The notes beneath the pieces were generated by a model. It ran no database searches. It was not told where the DNA came from and saw only the letters and a list, made by a program, of their open reading frames with translations. A stretch of DNA of 64,000 nucleotides from Microbacterium maritypicum MF109 (GTDB lineage Bacteria > Actinomycetota > Actinomycetes > Actinomycetales > Microbacteriaceae), in assembly GCF_000455825.1 (NCBI RefSeq), contig NZ_ATAO01000188.1, positions 94,002 through 158,001 of the forward strand, given 5' to 3'. The translations under genes were made by a program, and so were the position numbers. Shown here piece after piece: positions 27,864 through 38,000 of this stretch (the stretch's first letter is position 1; each line of letters starts with the position of its first letter).

Positions 27864-29199
27864 GGATGCGCTCCCAGTCGGTGACGGCGGCGTCGTAGGC
27901 CTCGACCTCGATGCGCGCCTGGTTCAGGTAGTGGTCCACGACGTCGTCGCCGAACGCCGCGCGGGCGATGGATGATTCGCTGAACAGCTGCGCCGCCTCC
28001 CGGAGGGTGGTGGGCAGGTGCTCGACGCCGGATTCGTAGGCGTTGCCTGTGAAGCGCTCGGGCAGGGGCAGCTCGTTCTCGATGCCGTACAGGCCCCCGG
28101 CGATGATCGCCGAGATGCCGAGGTAGGGGTTCACGTCGCCGCCCGGCACCCGGTTCTCGACCCGGAGGCCGGAGCCGGAACCGATCACGCGCAGCGCGCA
28201 GGTGCGATTGTCGATGCCCCAGGCGACGCCGGTCGGGGCGAAGCTGCCCTTCGCGAACCGCTTGTACGAGTTGATGTTGGGCGCGTAGAGCAGGGTGAAC
28301 TCGCGCAGGGTCGCGAGGATGCCGGCGATCCAGTGCTCCATGATCGGGCTGAACCCATGCTCGCCGCCCCCCGCCATCACCGGGGTGCCGTCGGCGGCAC
28401 GCAGGGAGAGATGGATGTGGCAGCTGTTGCCCTCGCGCTCGTTGAACTTGGCCATGAAGGTGAGCGCCTGTCCGTGCTGCTCCGCGATCTCCTTCGCGCC
28501 GTTCTTGTAGAGCGCATGCTGGTCGGCGGTCTCGCGCACCTCGGCGTAGCGGAACGCGATCTCCTGCTGCCCCAGGTTGCACTCCCCCTTCACGCCCTCG
28601 CAGTACAGACCCGCGCCGTCCATGCTGTTGCGGATGTCGCGCAGCAGGGGTTCGAGGCGCGTGGAGGCGAGCAGGTTGTAGTCGACGTTGTAATCGGTCG
28701 ACGGTGTGAGCCCCTCGTACTTGCGGGCCCAGGCTTCGCGATAGGTGTCGTCGAAGACGATGAACTCGAGCTCGGTGCCCGAGAACGCGGTCCAGCCCCG
28801 CTCGGCGAGACGGTCGCGCTGGCGATCGAGGATGGCTCGCGGCGAGGGCCCCACCGGTTCACCGTTCCCCCACACCAGGTCGGCGATCACGAGCGCGGTT
28901 CCATCGAGCCACGGGATGCGGCGGAGGGTCGCGACGTCGGGCCGCAGCACCATGTCGCCGTACCCGCGATCCCATCCCGACATCGCGTAGCCGTCGACCG
29001 TGTTCATGTCGACATCGACCGACAGGAGGTAGTCGCAGGCTTCGGCGCCGTGATGCAGGATGTCCTCCTGGAACAGCCTCGCGGAGACCCGTTTGCCGAC
29101 CAGCCGTCCCTGCGCATCGGCGAAGGCGACGATCACCGTGTCGATCTCGCCGGCGGCGATGCCGGCATCCAGCTGCTCGATGCTCAGGTTTCCCGACAT
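27844..29199 (-). CDS. puuA: Glutamine synthetase-like gamma-glutamylpolyamine synthetase
   Basis: A 451-residue glutamine synthetase fold enzyme that ligates glutamate to an amine with ATP, the first step of the Puu route. It has the beta-grasp N-domain, FSGTELEFIVFDDTYREAW near residue 138 (metal-binding Glu), KFNEREGNSCHIHLSLR near 248 (ATP and metal His) and ENRVPGGDVNPYLGISAIIA near 355. The form resembles PuuA/GlnA3 and GlnA4 of Streptomyces, so the amine may be putrescine, another polyamine or ethanolamine. It is divergent from an APC permease. Confidence 0.94.
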   Translation of the reverse strand: MSGNLSIEQLDAGIAAGEIDTVIVAFADAQGRLVGKRVSARLFQEDILHHGAEACDYLLSVDVDMNTVDGYAMSGWDRGYGDMVLRPDVATLRRIPWLDGTALVIADLVWGNGEPVGPSPRAILDRQRDRLAERGWTAFSGTELEFIVFDDTYREAWARKYEGLTPSTDYNVDYNLLASTRLEPLLRDIRNSMDGAGLYCEGVKGECNLGQQEIAFRYAEVRETADQHALYKNGAKEIAEQHGQALTFMAKFNEREGNSCHIHLSLRAADGTPVMAGGGEHGFSPIMEHWIAGILATLREFTLLYAPNINSYKRFAKGSFAPTGVAWGIDNRTCALRVIGSGSGLRVENRVPGGDVNPYLGISAIIAGGLYGIENELPLPERFTGNAYESGVEHLPTTLREAAQLFSESSIARAAFGDDVVDHYLNQARIEVEAYDAAVTDWERIRGFERL

Positions 29200-29268
29200 C
29201 TTCTCGCTCCCGTCGTCGTGGTGAAGCGATCGGCCGACCGGCTTCGCCCTCAGAGTAGATCACCTCGG

Positions 29269-29284
29269 CGTCTAAAGGTAGACG
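29269..29284. promoter_or_regulatory. Inverted repeat between puuA and the permease
   Basis: CGTCTA and TAGACG form a perfect 6-bp dyad with 4-nt spacer in the 156-bp divergent promoter region. It is a good candidate operator for the nearby FadR-type regulator or another amine sensor. A TTGACT -35-like hexamer follows at 29294, but no convincing matching -10 was found. Confidence 0.45.
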
Positions 29285-29355
29285 AAACCACCATTGACTG
29301 CCACAATCATCCGCAAGGTGCACCCGGCGCCTGTGTGCATGCGAACGGAGAGCGG

Positions 29356-30906
29356 ATGTCTGAGCAGAGCAGTGAGTCCCGCAAGGTCGCTGGGGCGACC
29401 TATACACGTGCCGGAAGCGAGTACTTCGAGAAACGGACGCTGAAGAGATCCGCCGGCGTCTGGGGACTGTGGGGGCTCGCGGTCGCAGCCGTCATCTCCG
29501 GCGACTTCTCCGGATGGAACTTCGGTATCGACTTCGCGGGCTTCGGCGGGATGCTGATCGCCTTCGTGATCCTCGTCCTCATGTACTACGGCATGATCTT
29601 CGCGATCGGCGAGATGGCCGCGATGATGCCGCACACCGGCGGCGCCTACTCGTTCGCCCGTTCCGCGATGGGCCCGTGGGGCGGCCTGGTGACCGGCGCC
29701 GCCGAGACCATCGAATACGTGGCGACCACGGCGGTGATCGTCTACTTCTCGGCGTCGTATGCGAACGGCATCACGAGCGAGCTGCTGGGGCTGGAACTGC
29801 CGGGGTGGCTCTGGTACCTGATCCTCTACGTCGTCTTCATCGCGCTGAACTCCGCGGGCGCGGCGATCTCCTTCCGCTTCGCGATCGTCGTGTCGATCAT
29901 CTCGATCGGCATCATCCTGGTCTTCTCCCTGATGGCGATCTTCTCCGGCGCTTTCAGCTGGGACGCTCTCTGGAACATCGCGCCCGATCCGGGCCAGACC
30001 GAGTTCCTGCCACACGGGGTGCTGCCGATCCTGTTCGCCCTCCCGTTCGCGATGTGGTTCTTCCTCGGCATCGAAGAGCTGCCCCTGGCCGCGGAGGAAT
30101 CGCACAATCCCACCCGCGACATCCCCAAGGCCGGATTCTGGGCTCGCGGCACCCTCATCGTCACGGGTCTGCTCGTGCTGTTCCTGAACACGGGCGTGAT
30201 CGGGGCCGAGGCCACGGGCACCGCCGGCGAGCCCCTGCTCGACGGCTTCCGCGCGATCGTCGGCGACCAGCTCGCCGCGGTGCTCGCCCTCTTCGCCCTG
30301 ATCGGACTGCTCGCGTCCCTGCAGGGCATCATGTTCGCCTACGGCCGCAACATGTACTCGCTGTCCCGTGCGGGCTACTACCCGCGGTTCCTGTCCCTCA
30401 CCGGCAAGCGACAGACCCCCTGGGTGGCTCTCGTCGTGGGTGCGGCGATCGGCTTCGTCGCCCTCATCGTGCTCGATGTGCTCGCGGCCGTCGACGCCGA
30501 GGGCGCGGGTTCGGTCGCCGGTGCGATCGTGCTGAACATCGCGGTCTGGGGTGCTGTGCTCGCCTACGGCCTGCAGCTGGTGTCGTTCATGATCCTGCGG
30601 AAGAAGTATCCGAACGTCGACCGCCCGTACCGCAGCCCGTGGGGCATCCCCGGTGCGGCCGTCGCGCTGGTGATCGCCGCACTCATCTTCGTCGGATTCC
30701 TGCTGAACCCGACGTTCGGCCCGGCGATCATCGCCATCGCGATCGTGTACGTCGTGATCCTGCTCGGATTCGGGCTGTTCTTCCGCCACCGCCTGGTGCT
30801 CTCCCCGGAGGAGGAGTACGCGATCTCGGGCGGCTCGCACGGCGATCCGCAGACCGAGGGCTATGACGCCATGGAGGGTGAGGTGTTCGACGACAGCGGC
30901 CGGTGA
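29356..30906 (+). CDS. APC-superfamily amine/amino-acid permease
   Basis: A 516-residue permease with about 12 membrane helices. The sequence GVWGLWGLAVAAVISGDFSG near residue 34 and MMPHTGGAYSFARSAMGPWG near 92 are typical of the ethanolamine permease branch of the APC superfamily. FFLGIEELPLAAEESHNP near 238 is a second signature. A long acidic C-terminal tail ends EVFDDSGR. Divergent from puuA, it probably imports the amine that PuuA glutamylates. A polyamine (PuuP) or ethanolamine substrate cannot be decided here. Confidence 0.92.
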   Translation: MSEQSSESRKVAGATYTRAGSEYFEKRTLKRSAGVWGLWGLAVAAVISGDFSGWNFGIDFAGFGGMLIAFVILVLMYYGMIFAIGEMAAMMPHTGGAYSFARSAMGPWGGLVTGAAETIEYVATTAVIVYFSASYANGITSELLGLELPGWLWYLILYVVFIALNSAGAAISFRFAIVVSIISIGIILVFSLMAIFSGAFSWDALWNIAPDPGQTEFLPHGVLPILFALPFAMWFFLGIEELPLAAEESHNPTRDIPKAGFWARGTLIVTGLLVLFLNTGVIGAEATGTAGEPLLDGFRAIVGDQLAAVLALFALIGLLASLQGIMFAYGRNMYSLSRAGYYPRFLSLTGKRQTPWVALVVGAAIGFVALIVLDVLAAVDAEGAGSVAGAIVLNIAVWGAVLAYGLQLVSFMILRKKYPNVDRPYRSPWGIPGAAVALVIAALIFVGFLLNPTFGPAIIAIAIVYVVILLGFGLFFRHRLVLSPEEEYAISGGSHGDPQTEGYDAMEGEVFDDSGR

Positions 30907-30969
30907 GTCCGCGCACAGCGCCTCGACGAGTCGGTCGGGGCGCTGTGTCGTGCCCGACCCCGGAGCGCT

Positions 30970-31242
30970 CTACTTGCGGTCGAAGTCGAAGGCCTTGAGC
31001 AGCTCGACGACGGCCTTGTCGCGCTCCTCGCCGCCCTCGTCGAACATGTGCGTCACGTGCGTACGGAGGTGGTTCTCCAGCAGCAGCCGGTTCAGCGACT
31101 CCAACGAGCGCTGGATCGCACGGGACTGCGTGATGATGTCCATGCAGTAGTCCTCGTTCTCGATCATCCGCGCGACGCCGCGCATCTGCCCCTCGAGGAT
31201 GCTGGTGCGGTGCAGCGCACGCTTCTTGATGTCTTCGATCAC
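30970..31242 (-). CDS. CsoR/RcnR-family (DUF156) metal-responsive repressor
   Basis: A 90-residue all-helical repressor. By position the metal ligands are Cys33 (in NEDYCMDII), His58 (ENHLRTH) and His62. Copper sensors of the CsoR type have Cys-His-Cys, whereas RcnR-type nickel/cobalt sensors have Cys-His-His, so the pattern here is RcnR-like. No metal transporter gene is adjacent. GTG at 31242 is the start, beginning VIEDIKKRALHRTSILEGQM with translation as Met. It is convergent with the permease and divergent from the DUF445 gene. Confidence 0.9.
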   Translation of the reverse strand: MIEDIKKRALHRTSILEGQMRGVARMIENEDYCMDIITQSRAIQRSLESLNRLLLENHLRTHVTHMFDEGGEERDKAVVELLKAFDFDRK

Positions 31243-31347
31243 CCCTTGAGGGTACTCGTCTCTCCGGGTGCGCGGCTGTCTGCGCACCGAGACACCGCAC
31301 CGTCGCCGGTCGGGACCGTCGGGGCAGCACCGTGAAAAGATGACGTC

Positions 31348-32625
31348 ATGCCGCGAACACCGATGACGCAGCTCTCGCCCGCCGACCAGGAGCGCCTTCG
31401 CGCGCTCCGACGCATGAAGGCCGTCGCCCTCGGGGCTCTGGTGTTCATGGCCGTCGTGTTCGTGTTCGCCTTCGCGTTCCAGCAGCGGTTCGACGGGCTC
31501 GCCTATGTACGCGCCGCCGCGGAGGGCGGCATGGTGGGTGCCCTCGCAGACTGGTTCGCGGTGACCGCGCTCTTCCGCCGTCCGCTCGGGCTGCCCATCC
31601 CCCACACCGCGATCATCCCGAACCGCAAGGACGAGATCGGCCGCTCCCTCGGGGAGTTCGTGGAGACGAACTTCCTCGCAGCCGACGTGGTGCGCACCAA
31701 GCTGTCGAGCACGCGGATCGCGCTCCGCGCCGGTGAATGGCTGCGCGAGGCCCCGCACGCCGAGCGGGTGGGCACCGAGGGGGCGACGATCGCCACGGCC
31801 GTGCTCAATGCGCTGAGCGACGACGACGTACGCGACCTGATCACCGATCTCGCCCGCGAGCACCTCGTCGATCCCGAGTGGGGTCCGCCCGCCGGAGCGT
31901 GGCTGGAGAAGATCGTCGAGGCGGATGCCCATCATGGCGCTGTCGACCTCGCCGCCGACAGCATCGCCCGCTGGCTCGATGCGAATGCCGATTCGTTCAC
32001 CGGCCTCGTCTCGCGACGGCTTCCCGGGTGGGTGCCGAAGCTCGCGCACCGGTTCGTCGACGACACCGTCTATCACGAGGCCGTCAAGTTCGTGCACGCC
32101 GTGCAGGCCGACCCGCGCCATCCGGCTCGTCTCGCCGTCGACGGCTACCTGGCGCGTCTGGCGGACAGCCTGCAGAACGATCCGGCCACGCGCGCGAAGC
32201 TCGAGAACGCCAAGGCCTCGCTGTTCGACAGCCCCCGTGTCGGCGCCCTGGCCGCCGAGGCCTGGAACACCGCGAAGAACGGCCTGCTCACGGCCCTCGC
32301 CGATCCGCAGAGCGGTCTGCGCCGCCGCGCCGTGCAGGCACTGCAGGAGGTCGGCGAGCGCCTCACGACCGATACCGCGCTGCAGAATCGGGTCGACACG
32401 TGGGTATCCGACGCCGCGGTCTTCCTCGTCGACCGCTACCGGCACGACATCGCCTCGATCATCACCGACACCGTCGAGCGCTGGGATCCGGCCGAGACCA
32501 CCGAGAAGATCGAGCTCATGGTCGGCCGCGACCTGCAGTACATCCGCCTGAACGGCACGTTCGTCGGCGCCCTGGCCGGTCTCGCCATCTTCTCCATCGC
32601 CCACGCCCTGATCCCCGGAGTCTGA
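31348..32625 (+). CDS. DUF445 family protein
   Basis: A 425-residue protein of the widespread DUF445 (YjiN-like) family, function unknown. After a short head there is a hydrophobic segment at about residues 27-46, then GGMVGALADWFAVTALFRRP, the family hallmark, a long helical body and a second hydrophobic segment close to the C-terminus. AAAGAT at 31336 lies 6 nt before the ATG, a leaderless form. The arginase-family gene follows after 2 bp. Confidence 0.93.
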   Translation: MPRTPMTQLSPADQERLRALRRMKAVALGALVFMAVVFVFAFAFQQRFDGLAYVRAAAEGGMVGALADWFAVTALFRRPLGLPIPHTAIIPNRKDEIGRSLGEFVETNFLAADVVRTKLSSTRIALRAGEWLREAPHAERVGTEGATIATAVLNALSDDDVRDLITDLAREHLVDPEWGPPAGAWLEKIVEADAHHGAVDLAADSIARWLDANADSFTGLVSRRLPGWVPKLAHRFVDDTVYHEAVKFVHAVQADPRHPARLAVDGYLARLADSLQNDPATRAKLENAKASLFDSPRVGALAAEAWNTAKNGLLTALADPQSGLRRRAVQALQEVGERLTTDTALQNRVDTWVSDAAVFLVDRYRHDIASIITDTVERWDPAETTEKIELMVGRDLQYIRLNGTFVGALAGLAIFSIAHALIPGV

Positions 32626-32627
32626 CC

Positions 32628-33560
32628 ATGTCCCCCTCCTCCCGACAGTTGAGTCACGACCCGCTCTGGCCGCGTGCCGGAAACTGGCCCGCCTTCGACA
32701 CCGCCGCCGACGCCGTGCTGCTCGGAGTACCCACCTGGCGCACCTCGCTCTCACCGACCGGAGCCCACGCGACTCCGGCCGCCATCCGCGACGCCCTCCC
32801 CCGCTACGGGACGACTGTGATGGGGCCTCCCATGGTCGAGCTCGATGACGTGCTGCGCATCGCCGACGCCGGTGACGTCGCCGACCCGGACGGTTCCGCC
32901 GGCGAAGCGAGGGTCATCTCCCGCGTGCGCGATCTCGCCGCGGCCACGAGACTCGTGATCGCACTCGGCGGCGACAACTCGCTCACATATCCCGTGGCAC
33001 TCGGCGCCGAGGCGACGGGACTGATCACCTTCGACGCGCACTTCGACCTGCGCGACGGCGTCTCCAACGGCACGCCCGTGCGGCGTCTGGTGGAGGACGT
33101 CCCCGGCTCATCCTCGCTGCACACGTCTCGGATCGACCCGACGAGGATCGTGCAGATCGGGATCGCCGACTTCGCGAACTCGGCCGCCTACGCCCGGCGC
33201 GCCGCCGACTGGGGCATCCGCGTCATCACACTCGACGAACTGCGCCGCCGCGGCATCGACGACGTGGTCGCGGAGGCGGTGGAGGTCGCCGGCGCCGGAG
33301 CCGATCCGCGCGTCCATCTCGACATCGATGTGGACGTGTGCGACCGCTCCGTCGCGCCCGGGTGCCCCGCGAGCGTTCCCGGCGGCCTGCAGGCATGGGA
33401 GCTTCGGGCCCTCACACGTGCCGTGGCTGCGGACGCCCGCGTCGTGAGTGCCGACCTCGCGGAGGTCGATGCGACCGCCGACGCCGACGATGCCCGCACC
33501 GTGCGGCTCGCGGCGCTGTGCGTGCTGGAACTGCTCACCGGGCTCGCCGCTCGCGGCTGA
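32628..33560 (+). CDS. Arginase/agmatinase/formiminoglutamase-family protein
   Basis: A 310-residue ureohydrolase-fold enzyme. The dimanganese site is visible as FDAHFDLRDG near residue 143 and HLDIDVDVCDRSVAPG near 226. At the first ligand, ALGGDNSLTYP near 115, Asn stands where arginases and agmatinases have His (GGDHS). Proteins of this sort are usually named arginase-family or formimidoylglutamase; here the substrate is open. It is 2 bp behind the DUF445 gene. A role in arginine/agmatine supply to the polyamine genes is possible but not shown. Confidence 0.9.
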   Translation: MSPSSRQLSHDPLWPRAGNWPAFDTAADAVLLGVPTWRTSLSPTGAHATPAAIRDALPRYGTTVMGPPMVELDDVLRIADAGDVADPDGSAGEARVISRVRDLAAATRLVIALGGDNSLTYPVALGAEATGLITFDAHFDLRDGVSNGTPVRRLVEDVPGSSSLHTSRIDPTRIVQIGIADFANSAAYARRAADWGIRVITLDELRRRGIDDVVAEAVEVAGAGADPRVHLDIDVDVCDRSVAPGCPASVPGGLQAWELRALTRAVAADARVVSADLAEVDATADADDARTVRLAALCVLELLTGLAARG

Positions 33561-33566
33561 GACCAC

Positions 33567-33601
33567 CGTGCGCCCACCCCCGTGTCGGAGGCGGGCGCAC
33601 G
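33567..33601. terminator. Bidirectional hairpin terminator
   Basis: CGTGCGCCC (33567-33575) and GGGCGCACG (33593-33601) are perfect reverse complements. The hairpin lies in the 45 bp between the convergent arginase-family gene and the HupE-type gene and should serve both. Confidence 0.7.
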
Positions 33602-33605
33602 CGGA

Positions 33606-35003
33606 TCAGACTCCGGCGATCAGCCTCTCGGCGAACCAGAACAGCCCGATCGCGGCGACCACAGCCGCGATCCAGAAGCCCGCCGACGGCAGCCGACGGC
33701 GCAGCAGCACAAACAGCGGGAACACCACCGCGATCACCAGGAGCTGCGCCAGCTCGATACCCACGTTGAAGACGAGGAGCGCCCCGAGCAGATCCCACGA
33801 GAACGGTTCGTCGATTCCCAACGCTCCGGCGAAGCCCACGCCGTGCATCAGCCCGAAGGCGAAGACCACGCCGATGCGCAGCAGATCCCCTCGGGTGAAG
33901 CCGTCGACCGCCGGTGCGGATGCCGGCGCCGCGAGGATCTGCTCCCGCACGGCGACAGCGCTCCCGCCGCCTCCGACGAGCGGCTGCTCGTCGAGAGGAC
34001 CCTGGGCCTTCCCGGACAAGGGCCGAAGCGTCCCGCCCACCCCTATCGCATCCGCCTGTCCGGCACGCCGGAACCGCCGCATCTCCCAGAGCGCGACGAC
34101 GGCGATCGACAGGGCGATGGCCGGCTCGACGATCCAGGCGGGGATGCTCACCACCCCGAGGGCGGCGAGGATGAAGGTCGCCGAGTGCGCGACCGTGAAC
34201 GCCGTCGCCGCCAGCACGATATCCCGGAGCCGTCGAGATCCGATGATCAGCGCCAGCAGGAACAGCAGGTGGTCGGGGCCGAGCAGCAGATGCTCCGCCC
34301 CCAGCACGAGGAACTCACCCATCCGAGAGCCCCAGTCGGTCGTGGTGACCATCGAGGGGTTCGTGTCGGTGTCGAGGCTGGCCACACCCGCCCCCGAACG
34401 CACGTCGTAGTCGACGATCGTCGTCGTCATGCCCCCGGGAGCCGTTCCGGGAAACAGCTCGGTCGTGATCCGATACGGCACGGGCATCGCCTCTACCTGC
34501 GCCGTGCAGTCGGCTTCGATCACCAGGCGCGCATGCGGTACGCCGTCCCGGATGACGATCTCGTAGGGCGCCACCACGGCGTTGGGGCACGCCTGCGACG
34601 GTTCCCCGTCCTGCGCCACGCTCACCGAGAACCGAGGCAGCACGTATCCCTCGACGGAGTCGGCATGATCGTCGAGCACCGCGGGCGTGAGCTTCTCCGG
34701 ATCCCGGCCGCTCGCCTGCACGTCGGCGTAGGCCTCCTGCTCCAAGGCCGTGTCGCCCATCGCCCGCGCTCCGTCGGTCGCGAGCAGGACGTACTCGATG
34801 TCGAGCACGGTGCGCACGACGCCGCGCTCGGGTTCGGACACATCGGCGAAGACCGTCGCCGCATAGCTGTGCGCCGCGGCCGGGGTCGCCGTCAGCATCA
34901 CGCTGACGGCGACCCCGGTGAGGGCGACGACTCCGGCGACCAGGGTGCGGATCGCCGGTCGGGGGCGCTGACGCGCACCCGGATGCCGACGCCGGTTCCT
35001 CAT
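33606..35003 (-). CDS. HupE/UreJ-type membrane protein
   Basis: A 465-residue protein with an N-terminal signal (cut after AAAHS region, residue ~44), an extracellular domain up to about residue 225 and a C-terminal HupE/UreJ_2 membrane domain with about six or seven helices. The family motifs GAEHLLLGPDHLLFLLAL near 234 and FGLMHGVGFAGALG near 376 are present. Relatives are linked with nickel or other cation transport, but function is unproven. ATGA overlap with the metallophosphoesterase gene upstream implies a joint role at the cell surface. Confidence 0.88.
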   Translation of the reverse strand: MRNRRRHPGARQRPRPAIRTLVAGVVALTGVAVSVMLTATPAAAHSYAATVFADVSEPERGVVRTVLDIEYVLLATDGARAMGDTALEQEAYADVQASGRDPEKLTPAVLDDHADSVEGYVLPRFSVSVAQDGEPSQACPNAVVAPYEIVIRDGVPHARLVIEADCTAQVEAMPVPYRITTELFPGTAPGGMTTTIVDYDVRSGAGVASLDTDTNPSMVTTTDWGSRMGEFLVLGAEHLLLGPDHLLFLLALIIGSRRLRDIVLAATAFTVAHSATFILAALGVVSIPAWIVEPAIALSIAVVALWEMRRFRRAGQADAIGVGGTLRPLSGKAQGPLDEQPLVGGGGSAVAVREQILAAPASAPAVDGFTRGDLLRIGVVFAFGLMHGVGFAGALGIDEPFSWDLLGALLVFNVGIELAQLLVIAVVFPLFVLLRRRLPSAGFWIAAVVAAIGLFWFAERLIAGV

Positions 35004-38000
35004 TCCTGTCCCTCCGGGTGGCGCAGCATCCGTCGGCGGAGCAGAACGCCGCCTCCGGCGAGCAGCAGCAGTCCGGCGAAGGCGAGCATCGTCGGGGCCG
35101 GGCCACCGGTCGCCGCCAGTGGATCGGACTGTCCGCCGGCGGAACCGCCGCCCTGGTTCGCGCCGCCACCGGGGGTGCCACCGGGGGTGCCGCCGGGGGT
35201 GCCGCCGGGGTTGCCGCCGGGGTTGCCGCCGTCGGAGCCGGCTGTCGAGGTCACGGTGAACGTGACCTGGTTCTGCCGGGCGGCCGCGTCGGTCGCGATG
35301 TACTTCAGGGTGTAGGTGCCGGTCGCGGTCGGGGTGAACGTGTATCCGTCTCCGGCAGCCGCGGCGAGCGCCCGCAGGCCGGACGCCGGGTCGTCGACCG
35401 CCACGGGGGCACCCGACGGGTCGGTCACCTCGAGCATCGTGCTCACGCGTCCCGAGTTGTCCACGGCCTCGGCGCGCGGGGCGGTGTAGGCGGTTCCGAC
35501 CGTGGCCTCACCCGCGGGTTCCGGGGCGACGCGCACGAGCGGCGGCATGGTGTCGAGTGCGGTGAGCTCCCGCGTCGCCACCCGGTACACGTCCTTGTCG
35601 GAGAGCGGAGCGCTGTAGACCTCGACTCCGGCGATCCGTCCGTCCATGGTGGCGTCGTCGAGCGCGCCCGACGTGTTCGCGTCGCCGCCGATCACCATGT
35701 AGCGCGCGTCGGCCGCGCTGGGCTTGACGGAGAACGACACTCCTTCGGACTCGGCCTTTCGGACGCCGTCGACGTACAGCCGTGCATCCTGGCCGTCATA
35801 CCAGGCGGTCACGTGGTACCACTGGCCGTACTTCAGGCTGACCGCCGGACGAGGTGAGGCGTACCAGAACTGCAGCTCGTACGTCGTCGCGCTGGTGCCG
35901 ACGGCCTCGAGACCGATGCCCCCGCTCTGCATGCCGCCGAACACGTCGACGTATCCGCCGGCGATCGCGTCGAGACGGAAGGTCGCATCGAGGGTGAAAC
36001 CATCCTGCAGCGCTGCATACTCCGCGTCCGTCCACTTCGGAGTGCGGATGCCGGTGGCAGCCCCCTCCGCGCCGATCACGACATCGGATCCCACGCCGGG
36101 ATCGTTCTCGATCCGGGCATCGGCGCCTGCGGTGAGCAGACGCGCGGCCGGAGAGGAGTCGCTCGCCGTGCCGCCCGCGAAGCCGACATCCAGGAGATCA
36201 GCCGTGGGCAGGGCGGCGCGGAGGTCGTCGAAGGTCAGACTGCTGGGGTCGAAGGGCCCCTCACCGCCGCTGCCTTCGGTGCTGGTGAACCGCGTCGTCA
36301 GCGCGGCACCCTCCTTGCCCCAGGCGTTGATCGGGGTGACCCGCACCTCGTACTCCTTCCCGGGGAGCAGGTTCCACACCTCGTGGCTGCGGTCGGCAGG
36401 CATCGGCAGGTTGTAGAAGCCCGACCACTGCAGGAACGAGTTCACCTCCTCGCCTGTGGCGACGTCGACCGTGGAGTAACGGTACTTGTGCACGATGTCG
36501 CCGACGGAGTTCGGCGCGGGCACGGCCTGCGGGAAGGAGGCCATCGCCTTCGTGCTCGCGATGTCGCCGACGGTCACGGCCGCACCCTCCGGCCAGATCG
36601 GGCCGGCGGACTGCGCGGCGCGGTGAGAGTTGTTGAACGGGAAACGCTCGTCATAGGACTTGGTCTCATCGACCGAGTCGGCCACGTCCCAGGTCCAGGT
36701 CTGGTCGATCCACTGATCGGCGAGCAGGTCGTAGTTCTTGATCGTGACGGTGGTGCCGGTGATCTCGACGATGGCCGTCTGGCGGTTGTTGCCCGCGTCA
36801 TCCGGCGTGGTGTCGTTGCCGCGGCTGGTCGGGCTCGAGTTCACGACACCCGACTCGAACTCGTAGTACGCCAGCGGCGGCGCGTTCACGGTGGTGAATC
36901 CCTGAGTCGACCGCTCGCCGCTCCGGTTCTCCTGGCCCTGCCAGATCGAGGTCGGGATGTTCTGCGGTGTGTGGATGTGACCGCCCCAGACGACAGCCTG
37001 CGGGAAGTCGTCGAACACGGACTGGAAGCCGTCGCCGCAGCCGCTGGAGAGACCGGTGCCGTACCACTCGTTCGAGACGTAATGGGTGCACTGGAGCGGG
37101 TGGTGCACCAGCACCATGACGGGCTTGTTCGGGTCTTCAGCCGTGGCGGCTGCCAGCCTCTGCTGCAACCAGGACTGGGCGTAGGCGTAGTTGCCGCCGC
37201 TCGCTCCCGAGGGCTTGCCCGTGTCGGGGTCGATGGTGCCACTGCCCGGCGACACCGTGATGACGTGGTAGCCGTTCACGGTGTAGTCGGCGTTCGGCTT
37301 CTGGCCGCCCGTCGCCTGCGTGAACAGGTCGTACGAGGAGATACCCGAGACGTCGTGGTTTCCGAGCGACGCGATCGCCGGGATACCGAGGCCTGCCTTG
37401 GAATCCATCGTCTGCTTGAGTCCGGCGAATTCGCCCGGCGTCGCACTGTTGGTGAGGTCGCCGACGAACAGGGCGGTCTGGACGTTTTCCTGTGCCCAGA
37501 AGTCGTAGGCCTCGGCGAGCTCGTCCCAGTTGACGTGGATGTCACCGATCGCCGCGAAGCGCACGTCCGGTCCTCCGGCCTCGACCGCCGGCGCCGCTGC
37601 GACGCTCGGAGCCGCAGCCACGGCCGCATCCGGCGCACCGGCCACGGTGATCGTGCGGGTCTCCTCGCTCATGCCGCCTGCGGCATCGCTGATCGAGTAG
37701 GCGACGACGTACTCGCCGGGGATGGTCGGGGTGAATCGATATCCGCCCGATTCCTCCGGCATCACCATCGTGACGACACCGGAAGGGTCTTCCACCGTGA
37801 CGACGAGCTCGCTCGCGGAGCCGTCGACATCGGCCGCGGAGGCCGAAGGAAGCAGCACAGCACTCCCGACCCGACCGCTGGTCGGTGCCTCGCGCTCGAG
37901 GCGGATGATGGTGCCGCCCGTCTCGGTGGCGGGCGACACGTCTTCGGGATCGGTCACGGCGAGGGTCGCGTTCGACGTGGTGACGACCGGTGCGGCCACG

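Noticed and set aside
35161..35230. A CRISPR array or mobile repeat
   Set aside because: The 12-bp repeats are in frame and encode the Pro-Gly linker of the phosphoesterase; there are no spacers.
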